The notes: a model not told the origin generated them from the sequence alone. A stretch of DNA of 64,000 nucleotides from Amycolatopsis aidingensis (GCF_018885265.1 NZ_CP076538.1:248001-312000), one strand, 5' to 3'. Counted from the stretch's first letter, positions 53,882-61,964 are shown. Translations and numbers: made by a program.

Positions 53882-54099
53882 TCTGCCTCAAGTACCGATC
53901 CGCACATCGGCTCCACCCCGCCCGCCTTCGCCACACTGCGCGCCATGCGTGACCTGCACACCCTTGGGTCGTACATCCGACTGTCCGACCGAGGGAACGA
54001 GGCTGAAGCACCGGCTGGGGACGTTGTGGCAACGGGATGTGGGGCTTTGTGGAGGGCGAGGTCAGCGTCTGCGATGCCTGCTGTGTACGTTCCAGTATC

Positions 54100-54122
54100 G
54101 TGGCCAATGGAACACTTGGCGA
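54100..54122 (+). pseudogene. Possible 5' stub of an ESX-like gene
   Basis: GTGGCCAATGG at 54100, preceded by GCCTGC and GTTCCAGTATCG, resembles the start region of the EspC-like gene at 60275 (GCCTGC, GTTCCAATATCG, then GTGGCAAACGG). Both would begin with V/M-A-N-G. The similarity stops at the 3' end of the PIN gene (54123). It may be a truncated copy of the promoter and start, but the match is short. The rest of 53882-54122 shows no gene. Confidence 0.3.
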
Positions 54123-54584
54123 TCAGACACTGAAGCCAACCTCGTCGAGGAGTTCCCGGGGTGTGAGAACTTCGATGCCCTGCTCTCTGGCTCGGCGAGT
54201 GAGCCGATGTTCGTTGGTGATCAGGCTTGCGTTCTCATAGCGGGCGGTCGCGGCGATGAGCGCGTCACGAGTATGCCTGATGTTGCCGGAGCGCAGTTCC
54301 GCCATGACATTGACGTCGTCGTTGTCGATTAGTCGGCAGAAGTTAAGTTTAGAGTGGTCGTTAACAACGGCACCAGTGGAGACTAGCTCGCCAAGAGCAA
54401 CCAACAGCAGGATTAGCCGTGCTCTCCGTTTGACATCTGGTATCTCGCAGAGTTCGTCGATGCTGACGTGGGTACAGAGCAGTTGCAGGCGGCCGTCATC
54501 AATTGCCGCTCGGACCGCTTCATAGGCGCCAGCGTTATCTGCAATGGGATCTATGGCATTGGAATCGAGAACGGCGCGATGCAT
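54123..54584 (-). CDS. PIN-domain protein (VapC-like ribonuclease fold)
   Basis: 153 residues. Acidic residues in the PIN places: D7 in AVLDSNA, the glutamate of HVSIDELCE, the aspartate of HTRDALIAATA, and SLITNEHRL near the end. PIN proteins of this size are often RNases and toxins. No antitoxin-like gene lies directly upstream on the same strand; the next gene in that direction, after 680 nt of AT-rich DNA, is an ImmA/IrrE protease. It may be a solitary PIN protein or a toxin orphaned by rearrangement. Confidence 0.8.
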   Translation of the reverse strand: MHRAVLDSNAIDPIADNAGAYEAVRAAIDDGRLQLLCTHVSIDELCEIPDVKRRARLILLLVALGELVSTGAVVNDHSKLNFCRLIDNDDVNVMAELRSGNIRHTRDALIAATARYENASLITNEHRLTRRAREQGIEVLTPRELLDEVGFSV

Positions 54585-55266
54585 TAGCAGAGCATACGTC
54601 ACTGCTCAAGAAGAATCACCCTCGCCTACCTGCACATCTGCCCCCCGCACCGTAATCGTGCACGCCTGGTTGCCAAAGGTCTGGAGGTGCCGGTACAGCC
54701 GTCAGGTCTTCTCGCCTGACAGTTCACTGTTATGGAAGCTCGTCACGTGCGGTCCGTCCTGCTGGTGGTACTGCATGAGGAATTCGGCTGTGGGTCGCTG
54801 GGTCGGTAGGTGCCGAGGTACACCTTGCGTAACTCGTATGGCGCAAACCGTCACGTGTGCTGCCGTGTACGAGTCGCCTAGAATTGCTTCTTGTTTTGGT
54901 AGGGAGTGGAACATGGTCGTTGCCTCGTTTATGTTGATAGACACATCGTGCTTAGTGATGTGGCATATCAGCGCAATTGATCGCAAATGGCAAGTCGAGA
55001 ACCAATCCGCAGGCATAACCCCTGCCCTGTACAAAATAAAATCGGGGCTTTGCGAATGAGTGGCCCTATCCGATGGGCACGATGATAAACATATGTAACT
55101 TTCCCGTCGACATTTATTTCGGTTCCCTGAAAAACCCTAGTCAGGGTCGTCGTTGTCTATATGAGAGGCGCAAGGCTGGTAGCAAACAAATACATGTTGC
55201 TACCGCATCTTCATTGATGATGCTGAAGATCTTTGTCGAGTTGGCTACATCGATATATCGACGATC
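54585..55266. other. AT-rich stretch without a firm gene
   Basis: About 680 nt clearly richer in A/T than the rest of the window, especially 54930-55270. Several short frames exist on both strands, but codon use does not resemble that of the neighbouring genes. One minus-strand frame (54702-55016) is listed separately as a weak candidate. The base composition points to foreign origin. Confidence 0.6.
54702..55016 (-). CDS. Weak candidate small protein in AT-rich DNA
   Basis: 104 residues from an ATG preceded by GGCAGGGG. The composition is protein-like (HDVSININEATTMFHSLPK, AILGDSYTAAHVTVCAI), without the Arg/Pro/Gly excess of shadow frames, but no motif or family is recognised. It lies between the ImmA/IrrE and PIN genes on the same strand, where an antitoxin could be expected. 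Treat as tentative. Confidence 0.3.
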   Translation of the reverse strand: MPADWFSTCHLRSIALICHITKHDVSININEATTMFHSLPKQEAILGDSYTAAHVTVCAIRVTQGVPRHLPTQRPTAEFLMQYHQQDGPHVTSFHNSELSGEKT

Positions 55267-55791
55267 TTAGCTGGTAAACACACCAAGATTGATCAACCGG
55301 TACCCCATGGCTTCGCTGCTGACGTCAAACTCTTCGGCTAGGGCTTGGATCAGATCATCGCGAGACTCGATGCCGGTCTTCTGCTCGCGGTCGACTGCAG
55401 CTTGGACCAACTCCGCTGGCATGAGCAGCGCTGCCGCGAAGGCATTGGCTTCGATCTCTTCGTAGTCGGTCGCCGCGCTTGAGACCTGGTCGCGCTTGTT
55501 GATCCGGATCGTGTGGTCAACGATGAGCGGTCGGCCATCGTGGAGCTTCCAGTGCCCAAGTTCGTGTGCAATCGTAAATCTCTGGCGCCTTCGGGAGGTC
55601 TGGCTGTTGATGCCAATGACCACGCGCTCCGCGTCACGGAGCAAGAAGCCGGATTCGGAGCCCGAAGCTGGCGCGCGAACGACCTGGATGCCCTCACTTC
55701 GGGCGATGGGTTCGACTGGGGTTGGCGACGTGTGGATGCCGTACTTTGTCAGCAGTTCGGCAACGCCGCGCTGGACCTTGCGATCTGCCAC
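55267..55791 (-). CDS. ImmA/IrrE-family metallopeptidase
   Basis: 174 residues. The zinc site is HELGH (H76, E77, H80) in FTIAHELGHWKLH, with the third ligand E114 in YEEIEANAFAAALLMPAE. Family members cleave partner XRE repressors (as ImmA cleaves ImmR) or act in stress responses. The GTG start has GAGG upstream and lies 9 nt after the stop of an XRE gene, the usual repressor-protease pair. Confidence 0.88.
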   Translation of the reverse strand: MADRKVQRGVAELLTKYGIHTSPTPVEPIARSEGIQVVRAPASGSESGFLLRDAERVVIGINSQTSRRRQRFTIAHELGHWKLHDGRPLIVDHTIRINKRDQVSSAATDYEEIEANAFAAALLMPAELVQAAVDREQKTGIESRDDLIQALAEEFDVSSEAMGYRLINLGVFTS

Positions 55792-55800
55792 GATCTACCT

Positions 55801-56145
55801 CTAGTCGTTTGTGGCTCGGCGTAGCACCGAGCTGACGAAGTCGTGAGTGGTGTCCGGCTGGCCGTCCAAGCTATCTGGCGCTAGGAGTGCCTTTGCGGTG
55901 CGCGCGGGCTGATCAGGTAGGGCGAACAGCGTCGCGGGTGGCACATCGAGTTCCTCTGCAATCTGGACCAACCAGTGAATCATGACACGCTGACGGCCAG
56001 CTTCGATGTTCGCAATGGATGAGCGTGTCAGACCTAGCCGCTTGCCCAGGTGAGCCTGCGTCAAGCGGTGTTGGGTGCGGGCGGCGCGGATTCGGTCACC
56101 GATCGCCTCGTACAGCTGATTGACGGCATCTTCCGGCCACCGCAT
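55801..56145 (-). CDS. XRE-family repressor paired with ImmA/IrrE
   Basis: 114 residues. The HTH_XRE domain lies at ~12-67 (TQAHLGKRLGLTRSSIANIE is the HTH), with a short C-terminal tail that could be the protease target. GGGAGG precedes the ATG at 56145. It is first in the XRE-ImmA operon and divergent from the small genes at 56304. Repression of its own and the divergent promoter, released by ImmA cleavage, is the expected circuit (inference). Confidence 0.87.
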   Translation of the reverse strand: MRWPEDAVNQLYEAIGDRIRAARTQHRLTQAHLGKRLGLTRSSIANIEAGRQRVMIHWLVQIAEELDVPPATLFALPDQPARTAKALLAPDSLDGQPDTTHDFVSSVLRRATND

Positions 56146-56303
56146 GGCATACCTCCCAACAGTACGGCCATCCTGACATGTTTGCGAAAAAAACACTACC
56201 GCTGGACGGTAGTCATTTTGCCTTGCGCACTACTCCATGTGAGTGTAAGGTTTCGCCAACGGCTCGCCGGGTGGCGAGTTTGTCAGATTGTCAGGAGGCC
56301 GCT

Positions 56304-56468
56304 ATGGCCAAGAACACCGGGCGTGGCTCTCGGGTTGGCGCAGTGCGCCAGCGGAGCCAGACCCACAACCCCCGCACCCAGACATGGACGAAGCGCGGCT
56401 CGAACGGCCGGTTCATGGACGGGAAGCACGACAGCGCGCCCTTCAAGGGCGTGCGGAAGGAGAGGTAG
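56304..56468 (+). CDS. Small basic protein (54 aa), accessory-element type
   Basis: 54 residues, rich in Arg, Gly and Thr (GRGSRVGAVRQRSQTHNPRT, then WTKRGSNGRFMDGKHD). It has an excellent AGGAGG ribosome site, and the sequence is of a type I know from many actinomycete accessory regions, function unknown. A DUF3892 gene follows after 3 nt. The protein is basic enough to bind nucleic acid, but no motif is seen. Confidence 0.75.
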   Translation: MAKNTGRGSRVGAVRQRSQTHNPRTQTWTKRGSNGRFMDGKHDSAPFKGVRKER

Positions 56469-56471
56469 CCG

Positions 56472-56753
56472 ATGGCGATCCGAATCACAGCAATCCGCCT
56501 GACAGGCGGCGAAGGTCACGAGCACATCAGCCGCCTATGGTGGATCAACCCGGCCACCGGCAAGGCCGACGACAACACGCGGGCCAAGATCGTGTCGTGG
56601 ATCGAGGACGAAAACGGCAAGGCTTTCGTTGAGGACGGCAATGGTAATCGGGCAGATGTCGGGGTTGTGACCCCGAGTACAGGCCCGAAGTACCTGCGTA
56701 CGCACGCCAACGGCCGGTGGACCGACAACCTGTTGGCTTTGCCGCGCAAGTAA
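56472..56753 (+). CDS. DUF3892 protein
   Basis: 93 residues. ITAIRLTGGEGHEHISRLWW at the start and a C-terminal YLRTHANGRWTDNLLALPR match DUF3892, a small beta-rich domain of unknown role often found beside mobile genes. It is co-transcribed with the 54-aa gene. A hairpin terminator begins 24 nt after the stop. Confidence 0.85.
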   Translation: MAIRITAIRLTGGEGHEHISRLWWINPATGKADDNTRAKIVSWIEDENGKAFVEDGNGNRADVGVVTPSTGPKYLRTHANGRWTDNLLALPRK

Positions 56754-56776
56754 CATCGGAAACTAACCCCGACAGA

Positions 56777-56815
56777 GACAAGGACCACGCCGTTGGGCCC
56801 GGCGTGGTCCTTGTC
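56777..56815 (+). terminator. Hairpin terminator after DUF3892
   Basis: A perfect 15-nt inverted repeat, GACAAGGACCACGCC (56777-56791) with its complement at 56801-56815 and a 9-nt loop. It closes the rightward operon and lies at the right edge of the accessory region. The remaining 56816-56926 shows nothing. Confidence 0.85.
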
Positions 56816-56926
56816 GTCGGGGAGAGTAACGAGGTTTGGCAACGTTGTCACCTGCGAGCTTACTGCTTGTTTAGATCGTTAACTTCCCACTTCTCTGCCA
56901 TTTTCAACAGGCGCCGAACACGTGGG

Positions 56927-58177
56927 TCAGGGTTTGAAAGACCTGCTCGGAGGGCCGCCAGCAGCAGGCGCCCTCGCCGCTGGGTTGCGTAGTTGCCGGG
57001 CGGTCTCCCTGGCCAGCACCACCAGCACGACCAGCTCCGCCGCGGCGAGGATGCGCAGGTCCACCGGCTCCGCGCCGGCCGGGGCCCAGAACAGGAACGG
57101 GATGTAGGACAGCAGCGAGACGGTCTGCACGACGATCGGGACGTACCACGTCCGCCGGGGCAGGTAGCACGCCAGGATCACGGTCAGCACGTCGGCGAGG
57201 TAGAAGTACCGCTCGTGCATGGACGGCAGGGCGTAGGGGACCAGTACCACGGACAGCGCGCCCAACAGCACGATCCGGGCTTCGGTGAGTTCCACCCTGC
57301 TGAGCAGCACGAGCAGGCAGAGGGCCAGGACCAGCGCGCCGGTGAACAGCACGCCCGGCAGCCGCATGATCTCCAGGCCCTGCTCACCCCGGAAGAACTG
57401 CCATACCGACGGCGCGTTCATCGTGAGTTGCTGCCAGACGTCGGTCGCGCTCACGTAGACGGTCAGCAGTTTCGCCGCCGAGGCTCCGAACAGCAGCGCG
57501 GGGACGTCCAGCAGCAGGTAGACGGCCGGAATCGCGAGCAGGGCCCGCCACGGCACCCTGCCGGTCAGCACCATGATCAGTAGCAACGGGAAGAGGAAGA
57601 TCGCCTGCAGCTTGAATGCCAGCGCGAGCCCGAAGAACACGCATGCCCACCACGGCCTCCTGGTCAGCAGGTAGTAGACGCCGCCGAGGGAGAACGCGGC
57701 GTAGCTGGCGTCGGCCTGGGCCCACATGGAGCCGTTCAGCACGACGGTGGGCAGCAGGAAGACGACCCCGCCCGCGACGAACGGCGTCCAGGAGCCCGGA
57801 AAACGCAGCGCGACGATCCGGTAGGTGAAGAAGGCGAGCACGATCTCGAACAACACCGAGAAGATCTTGATTCCGAACAGTGGGGGTACCGGCAGGTAGG
57901 TCAGAATGATCAGGAAGTACCGGTACGGGGCATTGAGATCGGAGAACTCGTATCGCAGGGCCGAGAAGCCGTCGTGCTCGATGATGAAGTCGTACCAGGG
58001 ACGATAGAACAGCAGGTAGTCGGAAGTCTCGTAGTGGAACAGGGAAAGCCGGACGCCGAACGCGAGCACAATGATGGCTCCCGCGAGTACGAATTGGTAC
58101 CTTCGGCGGATTCGGTTCGGCTGTCCGGTGTCCCCCTGTGGCGAAGTGAAAAGTCGATCATTCTCGGTGGTCGACAC
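56927..58177 (-). CDS. GT-C/GT87-like membrane glycosyltransferase
   Basis: 416 residues, about ten helices. YRPWYDFIIEHDGFSALRY after the first helix is the acidic outer loop, GSMWAQADASYAAF resembles the second conserved GT87/PIG-M-like loop, and PSMHERYFYLADVL is the typical late HERY motif of actinobacterial polyprenol-phosphate mannosyltransferases. It would use a polyprenyl-phosphate sugar on the outer leaflet. The GTG at 58177 is chosen. Only 14 nt separate it from the upstream serine hydrolase gene, so the two form an operon. Confidence 0.82.
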   Translation of the reverse strand: MSTTENDRLFTSPQGDTGQPNRIRRRYQFVLAGAIIVLAFGVRLSLFHYETSDYLLFYRPWYDFIIEHDGFSALRYEFSDLNAPYRYFLIILTYLPVPPLFGIKIFSVLFEIVLAFFTYRIVALRFPGSWTPFVAGGVVFLLPTVVLNGSMWAQADASYAAFSLGGVYYLLTRRPWWACVFFGLALAFKLQAIFLFPLLLIMVLTGRVPWRALLAIPAVYLLLDVPALLFGASAAKLLTVYVSATDVWQQLTMNAPSVWQFFRGEQGLEIMRLPGVLFTGALVLALCLLVLLSRVELTEARIVLLGALSVVLVPYALPSMHERYFYLADVLTVILACYLPRRTWYVPIVVQTVSLLSYIPFLFWAPAGAEPVDLRILAAAELVVLVVLARETARQLRNPAARAPAAGGPPSRSFKP

Positions 58178-58191
58178 ATTTCGAATCCTAC

Positions 58192-59658
58192 TTACGAATT
58201 CTCCGAATAGTGTCGCGACCCGGTCAGCAGCGCACGCAGGCGGACCAGGACGACCGTGAGGCAGCCCAAGGCGGTGATCGCGGCACCGGCCACCAGCGCC
58301 ACCGCCCCGGTGAGCAGCTGCGCCCAGCTGATCGAAGGCCCGTTGAAGATCCGGTCGACCAACTGCGGCAGCAGCGCAAGGCAGACCACCGGCAGGACGT
58401 ACGGCAGCAGCCGCGGTATGGCCCGCCACCATGCGTACCGGCGGCGGCGAGCCGCCCAGCGATGCCTGCGCAGGATCCCGCGCACCACGAGGCCCACGGC
58501 GAGCAGGGTGAGCCCGGCGAGCACGAGGTCGGTGACCAGCACGATCGGTGCCGGGGGTCGCGGGGTGCCGCCCTCGATCGCGGTCAGCACCCCGTCCGCG
58601 ATGGCGTTCGCGTCGGTGGGCGCCAGCCCGATCCCGGTGTTGGCCAGCACGGCCACCCCATAGCCGCTGCCCGGCAGCAGGACCTGTCGCGCGGTGTAGG
58701 TGAACCAGGCGCCGTCGTGGGATATCTCGGTCCGGCCGTCCTCGGTGCCTGCGAACCAGCCCATCCCCTCCTTGCTGGCTGGGCCGGGTGGGGTGTGCAT
58801 GGTGTCCAGGCCGTCCGCCGAGACCAGCCGCCTGCCGTGACCGTTCTGCATGATCAGCCAGCTGGCCAGGTCCGCGGCCGTGGAGATCACCCCATGCGAC
58901 CCCGCGACGAACTGCGCCGGCTCCGAGCGCACGAACGGGATCCCGTAGGTGTAGGCGTGCCCTTCCGGTACCGCGGCGTCCCCGGTGCGCAGTACCGTCG
59001 AGCTGCCTGCCATCCCCAGCGGCCGGAACACTCGCTCGCGCAGGTAGTCGGCGTAGGGCCGGGAACTCACCACCTCGACCAGCCGGGCGGCGACATGCCA
59101 GTTCGGGTTGTAGTAACGCCAGGTGCTCCCCGGCTCGGCGGCCAGCCCCGCCGCGTGCAACCGGTCGACCGCTCCGGCGAGGGTGTCCGGCTGCGGCATC
59201 CTGGCGTCCGGGTAGGCGGCATCGGACATCCCGGAGGTCTGGTTCAGCAGCTGCCGCACCGTGATCCGGGCACCCCGCGGATCGACGAGCCGGAACGAGG
59301 GCAGGTACCGGCGCACCGGCGCGTCCAGCTCCACCTTGCCGGCCTGGGCCAGCTGCAGCACGGCCAGCGCGGTGAACGACTTGCTGAGCGACCCCACCGG
59401 GAACCGGGTGTGCTCGGTCACCGCCGCGCCGGTGGAGTCGTGGCCGTACCCGGCGGCCAGCAGCACCCGATCCTCTCTGGTGATCGCCACCGCCGCCCCC
59501 GGCAACCCGGTACTGTCCAGATAGGACTCGACGAACTCGCTCACCCTGGCTGGCAAGTCCTCGTTCGGGGCACTGCGTGCGGCAGGCAGCGGCAGCCCGG
59601 CGAACACGAGCAATCCCACCGCCGCGGCCAGCACGCAACCTCGGAACCCAGCGCGCAT
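58192..59658 (-). CDS. Membrane-anchored serine hydrolase (class C beta-lactamase/DD-peptidase fold)
   Basis: 488 residues. A signal peptide (to about AARSA, residue 30) is followed by the catalytic S-x-x-K box SLSK (S90, K93), YYNPN as the Y-x-N motif, and HDGAW as the third box. After about residue 355 there are three to four membrane helices, so the enzyme faces outward and is held in the membrane. It resembles penicillin-binding esterase/DD-peptidase-like proteins (EstB/FmtA group). It is co-transcribed with the GT-C gene; perhaps the pair edits or decorates an envelope polymer (inference). Confidence 0.87.
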   Translation of the reverse strand: MRAGFRGCVLAAAVGLLVFAGLPLPAARSAPNEDLPARVSEFVESYLDSTGLPGAAVAITREDRVLLAAGYGHDSTGAAVTEHTRFPVGSLSKSFTALAVLQLAQAGKVELDAPVRRYLPSFRLVDPRGARITVRQLLNQTSGMSDAAYPDARMPQPDTLAGAVDRLHAAGLAAEPGSTWRYYNPNWHVAARLVEVVSSRPYADYLRERVFRPLGMAGSSTVLRTGDAAVPEGHAYTYGIPFVRSEPAQFVAGSHGVISTAADLASWLIMQNGHGRRLVSADGLDTMHTPPGPASKEGMGWFAGTEDGRTEISHDGAWFTYTARQVLLPGSGYGVAVLANTGIGLAPTDANAIADGVLTAIEGGTPRPPAPIVLVTDLVLAGLTLLAVGLVVRGILRRHRWAARRRRYAWWRAIPRLLPYVLPVVCLALLPQLVDRIFNGPSISWAQLLTGAVALVAGAAITALGCLTVVLVRLRALLTGSRHYSENS

Positions 59659-59899
59659 CGCACCCACATCTCCCCGGATCGGCTGTTCGACCCGCGCAGC
59701 GTAGGAACGCCACGGGCACGTGCACCCGACCCAAAGGGCAGGACCGCCGTCGACTTTCAGGATTCAGTTCCCGCGAGGTCGTCCAGCAACAGCCCGGTCA
59801 CCCGCTCCTCGACCACGGCGACTCCGTGCTCGCGCAGCGCCGGTGCCAGCTGCGCGTCCCACGTTGCCTCGGTTATCCGGCGCTGCACCCCGGCGAACG

Positions 59900-60185
59900 C
59901 GGCCTCATCGCCGGCCGCTGGGAGCGGTTGAAGATCAACTACCGGACCACCGCCGGGATCCTTCGGCATCCTGCATGGCGAGCGGCTGCCCGATCTGAAC
60001 GGGCAGCCGGGCACGTTGGCCGGCTGCCGCTCGCAGGTGCCCGGTGGTCGCGACGTCCCGCTCGCCTCGGCGATCGTCCCGGCCGGGAGCGGGAACGCTG
60101 CTTGCTGTTCGTCGCATGTACCCGCGCCAGGGAACGTCTCGCGGTGTCCTGGCACGGCAGGCCGAGCCCGCTGCTGCCGTACTGA
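59900..60185 (+). pseudogene. Decayed UvrD/Rep-type (SF1) helicase fragment
   Basis: RWERLKINYRTTAGIL (from ~59916) matches the motif IV region of SF1 helicases and RERERCLLFVACTRARERLA (from ~60087) matches motif VI, both in one frame. Between them, pieces such as PDLNGQPGTLAGCRS and RDVPLASAIVPA are in another frame. Most of the ~200 residues that separate these motifs in intact proteins are missing. It is therefore a frameshifted, internally deleted remnant. A minus-strand frame at 59757-59945 (ending VVEERVTGLLLDDLAG) may be the tail of another lost gene. Confidence 0.72.
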
Positions 60186-60274
60186 CCAGGCGAACTTTGC
60201 GTGACCTTCCGTGTTGCTTGTGTGACCTTCCCACCTGTACTAGCCTGCGCGTGTTCCAATATCGGGGAGGAATT

Positions 60275-60610
60275 GTGGCAAACGGGGGAGGGCACGAGGT
60301 AGATCCCGGCGCTTTGCGGGATTACGCTGACTATGTGTCCGATTTGTCGCTCGACGTGCAGACTGTGCGCCTGTCGGCGATGTACGAAGGTATGAACAGC
60401 ACCGGGTTCACCGGTCTTCTCACTCCTATTGGCGACGGCTGTGAGGCCGCACGTACGAACCTGCTGCAGCCGATGTTTGAGATGCTGCAGCGGAAACTCA
60501 ATCAGACCGGTGAAGGGGTTCGGACGGCCGCCTACAAGTACGGCCTAGCCGAGGTCGAGGCACAGGAGCGTGTCGAAGGCGCCGGTAAGGGCGGTGCTCG
60601 TGCCATTTAG
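60275..60610 (+). CDS. EspC/WXG100-like ESX protein
   Basis: 111 residues, helical, no signal peptide. EVDPGALRDYADYVSDLSLD, a central loop with GFTGLL, and a second long helix ending YKYGLAEVEAQERV fit the helix-turn-helix of EspC/DUF2580-type substrates; the Y-x3-E near the end is the kind of tail signal used in type VII secretion. The GTG at 60275 has GGGGAGG upstream. It leads an operon of at least five genes. Assignment rests on fold pattern and context. Confidence 0.65.
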   Translation: MANGGGHEVDPGALRDYADYVSDLSLDVQTVRLSAMYEGMNSTGFTGLLTPIGDGCEAARTNLLQPMFEMLQRKLNQTGEGVRTAAYKYGLAEVEAQERVEGAGKGGARAI

Positions 60611-61490
60611 TGACACTGTATCCATCGACGGTTTTACACCGACGGTCTCGACTACACCGCTTGCCGAGAAGTTGAAGCAAGACCATTTCGGCTTGGATCA
60701 GATCGACTGGTTCTGGCGCAACTTCATCAGCGATGACGGCAAAGGTCTCTACGCGCATCTGGTGGAGCCCATTACCGGTGACTTCAACCGTATCGCCGAG
60801 AACGGTGAGGCATGGTAGCATGTTTCCAAGCAGTTCAACGGCTTGTCTAAGAACCTGACGGACAACACGTACAAGTTGTTGACCGAGCACTGGACCCGTG
60901 GGGAAGCCGCGGATGCCTACCAGGGATACGTGGAGATCAACTGGGTAGGTGCACTGTTCATCGCGGAGCAGCTTTCCGACTACATGGGTAAAGGCTTTAC
61001 CAAGTTGTCGGAGTGGTCGATCAAGCTGGCCGAGAAGGCCATCGATCTTCTGGACAAGATCGTACAGAAAATTGTCAAGCTTGCTGGGAAGGCGGTTTCG
61101 TCGCTCGGTGGGGTATTGGCCGGTCTGGTCAACTGGGTTGCGACAGGTTTCGAGAAGTTTCCGTACTGGAGCGACGTCGAAGAGATTGTCGGCTTGATAC
61201 ACCAAGTCGAGCGGCTGCATGTACAGATAGAAGAGTTGGTCGCCGCCCTCGGGAACTACTTCAAGGCCTATCAGGGGGTGTTCGACGCGGTGAAGACCAT
61301 CCCCGAGATCAACTCGACTCAAGATGTCGCGGAGATCACCAAGGCAATGGTTGGTGGTAAAGCCGAGATCAAGGACAAGAAGAAGGATCTCGAGGAGAAG
61401 AAGGGACAGCTCGACGGGAAGTTGAGCGAGATCGACAAGCGGCTGAACCCGCAGGACGACACGACCGGAGAGGGAGGCGGGTCCCGGTGA
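60600..61490 (+). pseudogene. ESX-type helical protein interrupted by an amber codon
   Basis: One frame runs from the GTG at 60600 to 61490 with a single in-frame TAG at 60816-60818. Before it lies GLYAHLVEPITGDFNRIAEN, directly after it HVSKQFNGLSKNLTDNTYKL and then TRGEAADAYQGYVE, the W-x-G-like region of ESX-associated proteins. The sequence on both sides continues one protein (about 296 residues), so one substitution would restore it. The C-terminal part is amphipathic helix with a lysine/glutamate-rich end. It may be a recent null mutation, a read-through case or a sequencing error. Confidence 0.75.
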
Positions 61491-61954
61491 CTGGCGTTGC
61501 CGGTTCGGCCGACTGGTACCTGGCACCGATGCTGAGCGCCGAGCGCCAACTCGACGCGGCGGTTGACGGCGCGGCCGAGGAGATCCGGCGCGCCGAGGAA
61601 GTGATCGCCGATCTGGAATCCAGCGAAGAAGCCGTCACCGAGGATGAGATCGCTCAGTTCCGCGACTACGTCACCGGTCCTGGCCGCACACCAGCCTGGG
61701 ACGCGGTCGCGGCGAGGGTGGCCAGCGGTGAGATTACCTGGCGGGCGGTTGTCGAAGGCGAACTGGCTCTTGACGAAGGCGTGCGCACCGCATATGAAAC
61801 AAGCGCACGGATTACCTCGGAGGAGCAGCTGACATCGACCGATCGGCCTCAGCGTGCGGAGTCGGAGGTCGGTGCTGTTCATTCGCGCGCGGGCTGGGAG
61901 GATGACGACGACTACTTCAGCGACCTTACCCCGTTCGACGACTCCCAGTATTAA
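61487..61954 (+). CDS. Hypothetical acidic protein of the ESX-like operon
   Basis: 155 residues, starting with a GTG that overlaps the upstream stop (GTGA). An N-terminal helix (AERQLDAAVDGAAEEIRRAE) and a strongly acidic C-terminus (WEDDDDYFSDLTPFDD). No signal peptide and no recognised family. Tight coupling to the ESX-like gene suggests a partner or chaperone-like role for it (inference). Confidence 0.65.
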   Translation: MTGVAGSADWYLAPMLSAERQLDAAVDGAAEEIRRAEEVIADLESSEEAVTEDEIAQFRDYVTGPGRTPAWDAVAARVASGEITWRAVVEGELALDEGVRTAYETSARITSEEQLTSTDRPQRAESEVGAVHSRAGWEDDDDYFSDLTPFDDSQY

Positions 61955-61964
61955 GGTGCGAGTA

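Larger units (their letters stand above)
50458..56926. mobile_element. Putative genomic island next to tRNA-Ser, integrase not seen
   Basis: Directly after tRNA-Ser the character changes from envelope and housekeeping genes to small hypothetical genes, XRE regulators, PIN and ImmA/IrrE proteins, with clearly lower GC around 54600-55270. The stretch ends at a hairpin (56777-56815), after which ordinary high-GC genes resume. No integrase, transposase or relaxase is visible, and I found no second copy of the tRNA 3' end at the right border. It is therefore best read as a remnant or patchwork of insertions. Borders are approximate. Confidence 0.5.

Noticed and set aside
54544..55059. Rightward 171-residue frame in AT-rich DNA
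   Set aside because: Rich in Cys, Arg and Ser without pattern, overlaps the PIN gene start on the other strand, no ribosome site.
55073..55270. Rightward 65-residue frame in AT-rich DNA
   Set aside because: No ribosome site, no motif; long stop-free runs are not needed to explain it at this length.
50458..56926. An intact integrative element
   Set aside because: No integrase, replication or transfer gene and no flanking direct repeat of the tRNA 3' end could be seen.
56927..59734. A single 935-residue leftward frame
   Set aside because: Only its last ~416 codons encode a helical membrane protein. The rest is an Arg/Gly/Pro-rich shadow of the serine hydrolase gene in another frame.
60816..60818. 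Programmed amber recoding (pyrrolysine-like)
   Set aside because: TAG ends other genes here as an ordinary stop (for example 60610 and 62483), so a general recoding of TAG is unlikely; mutation is simpler.
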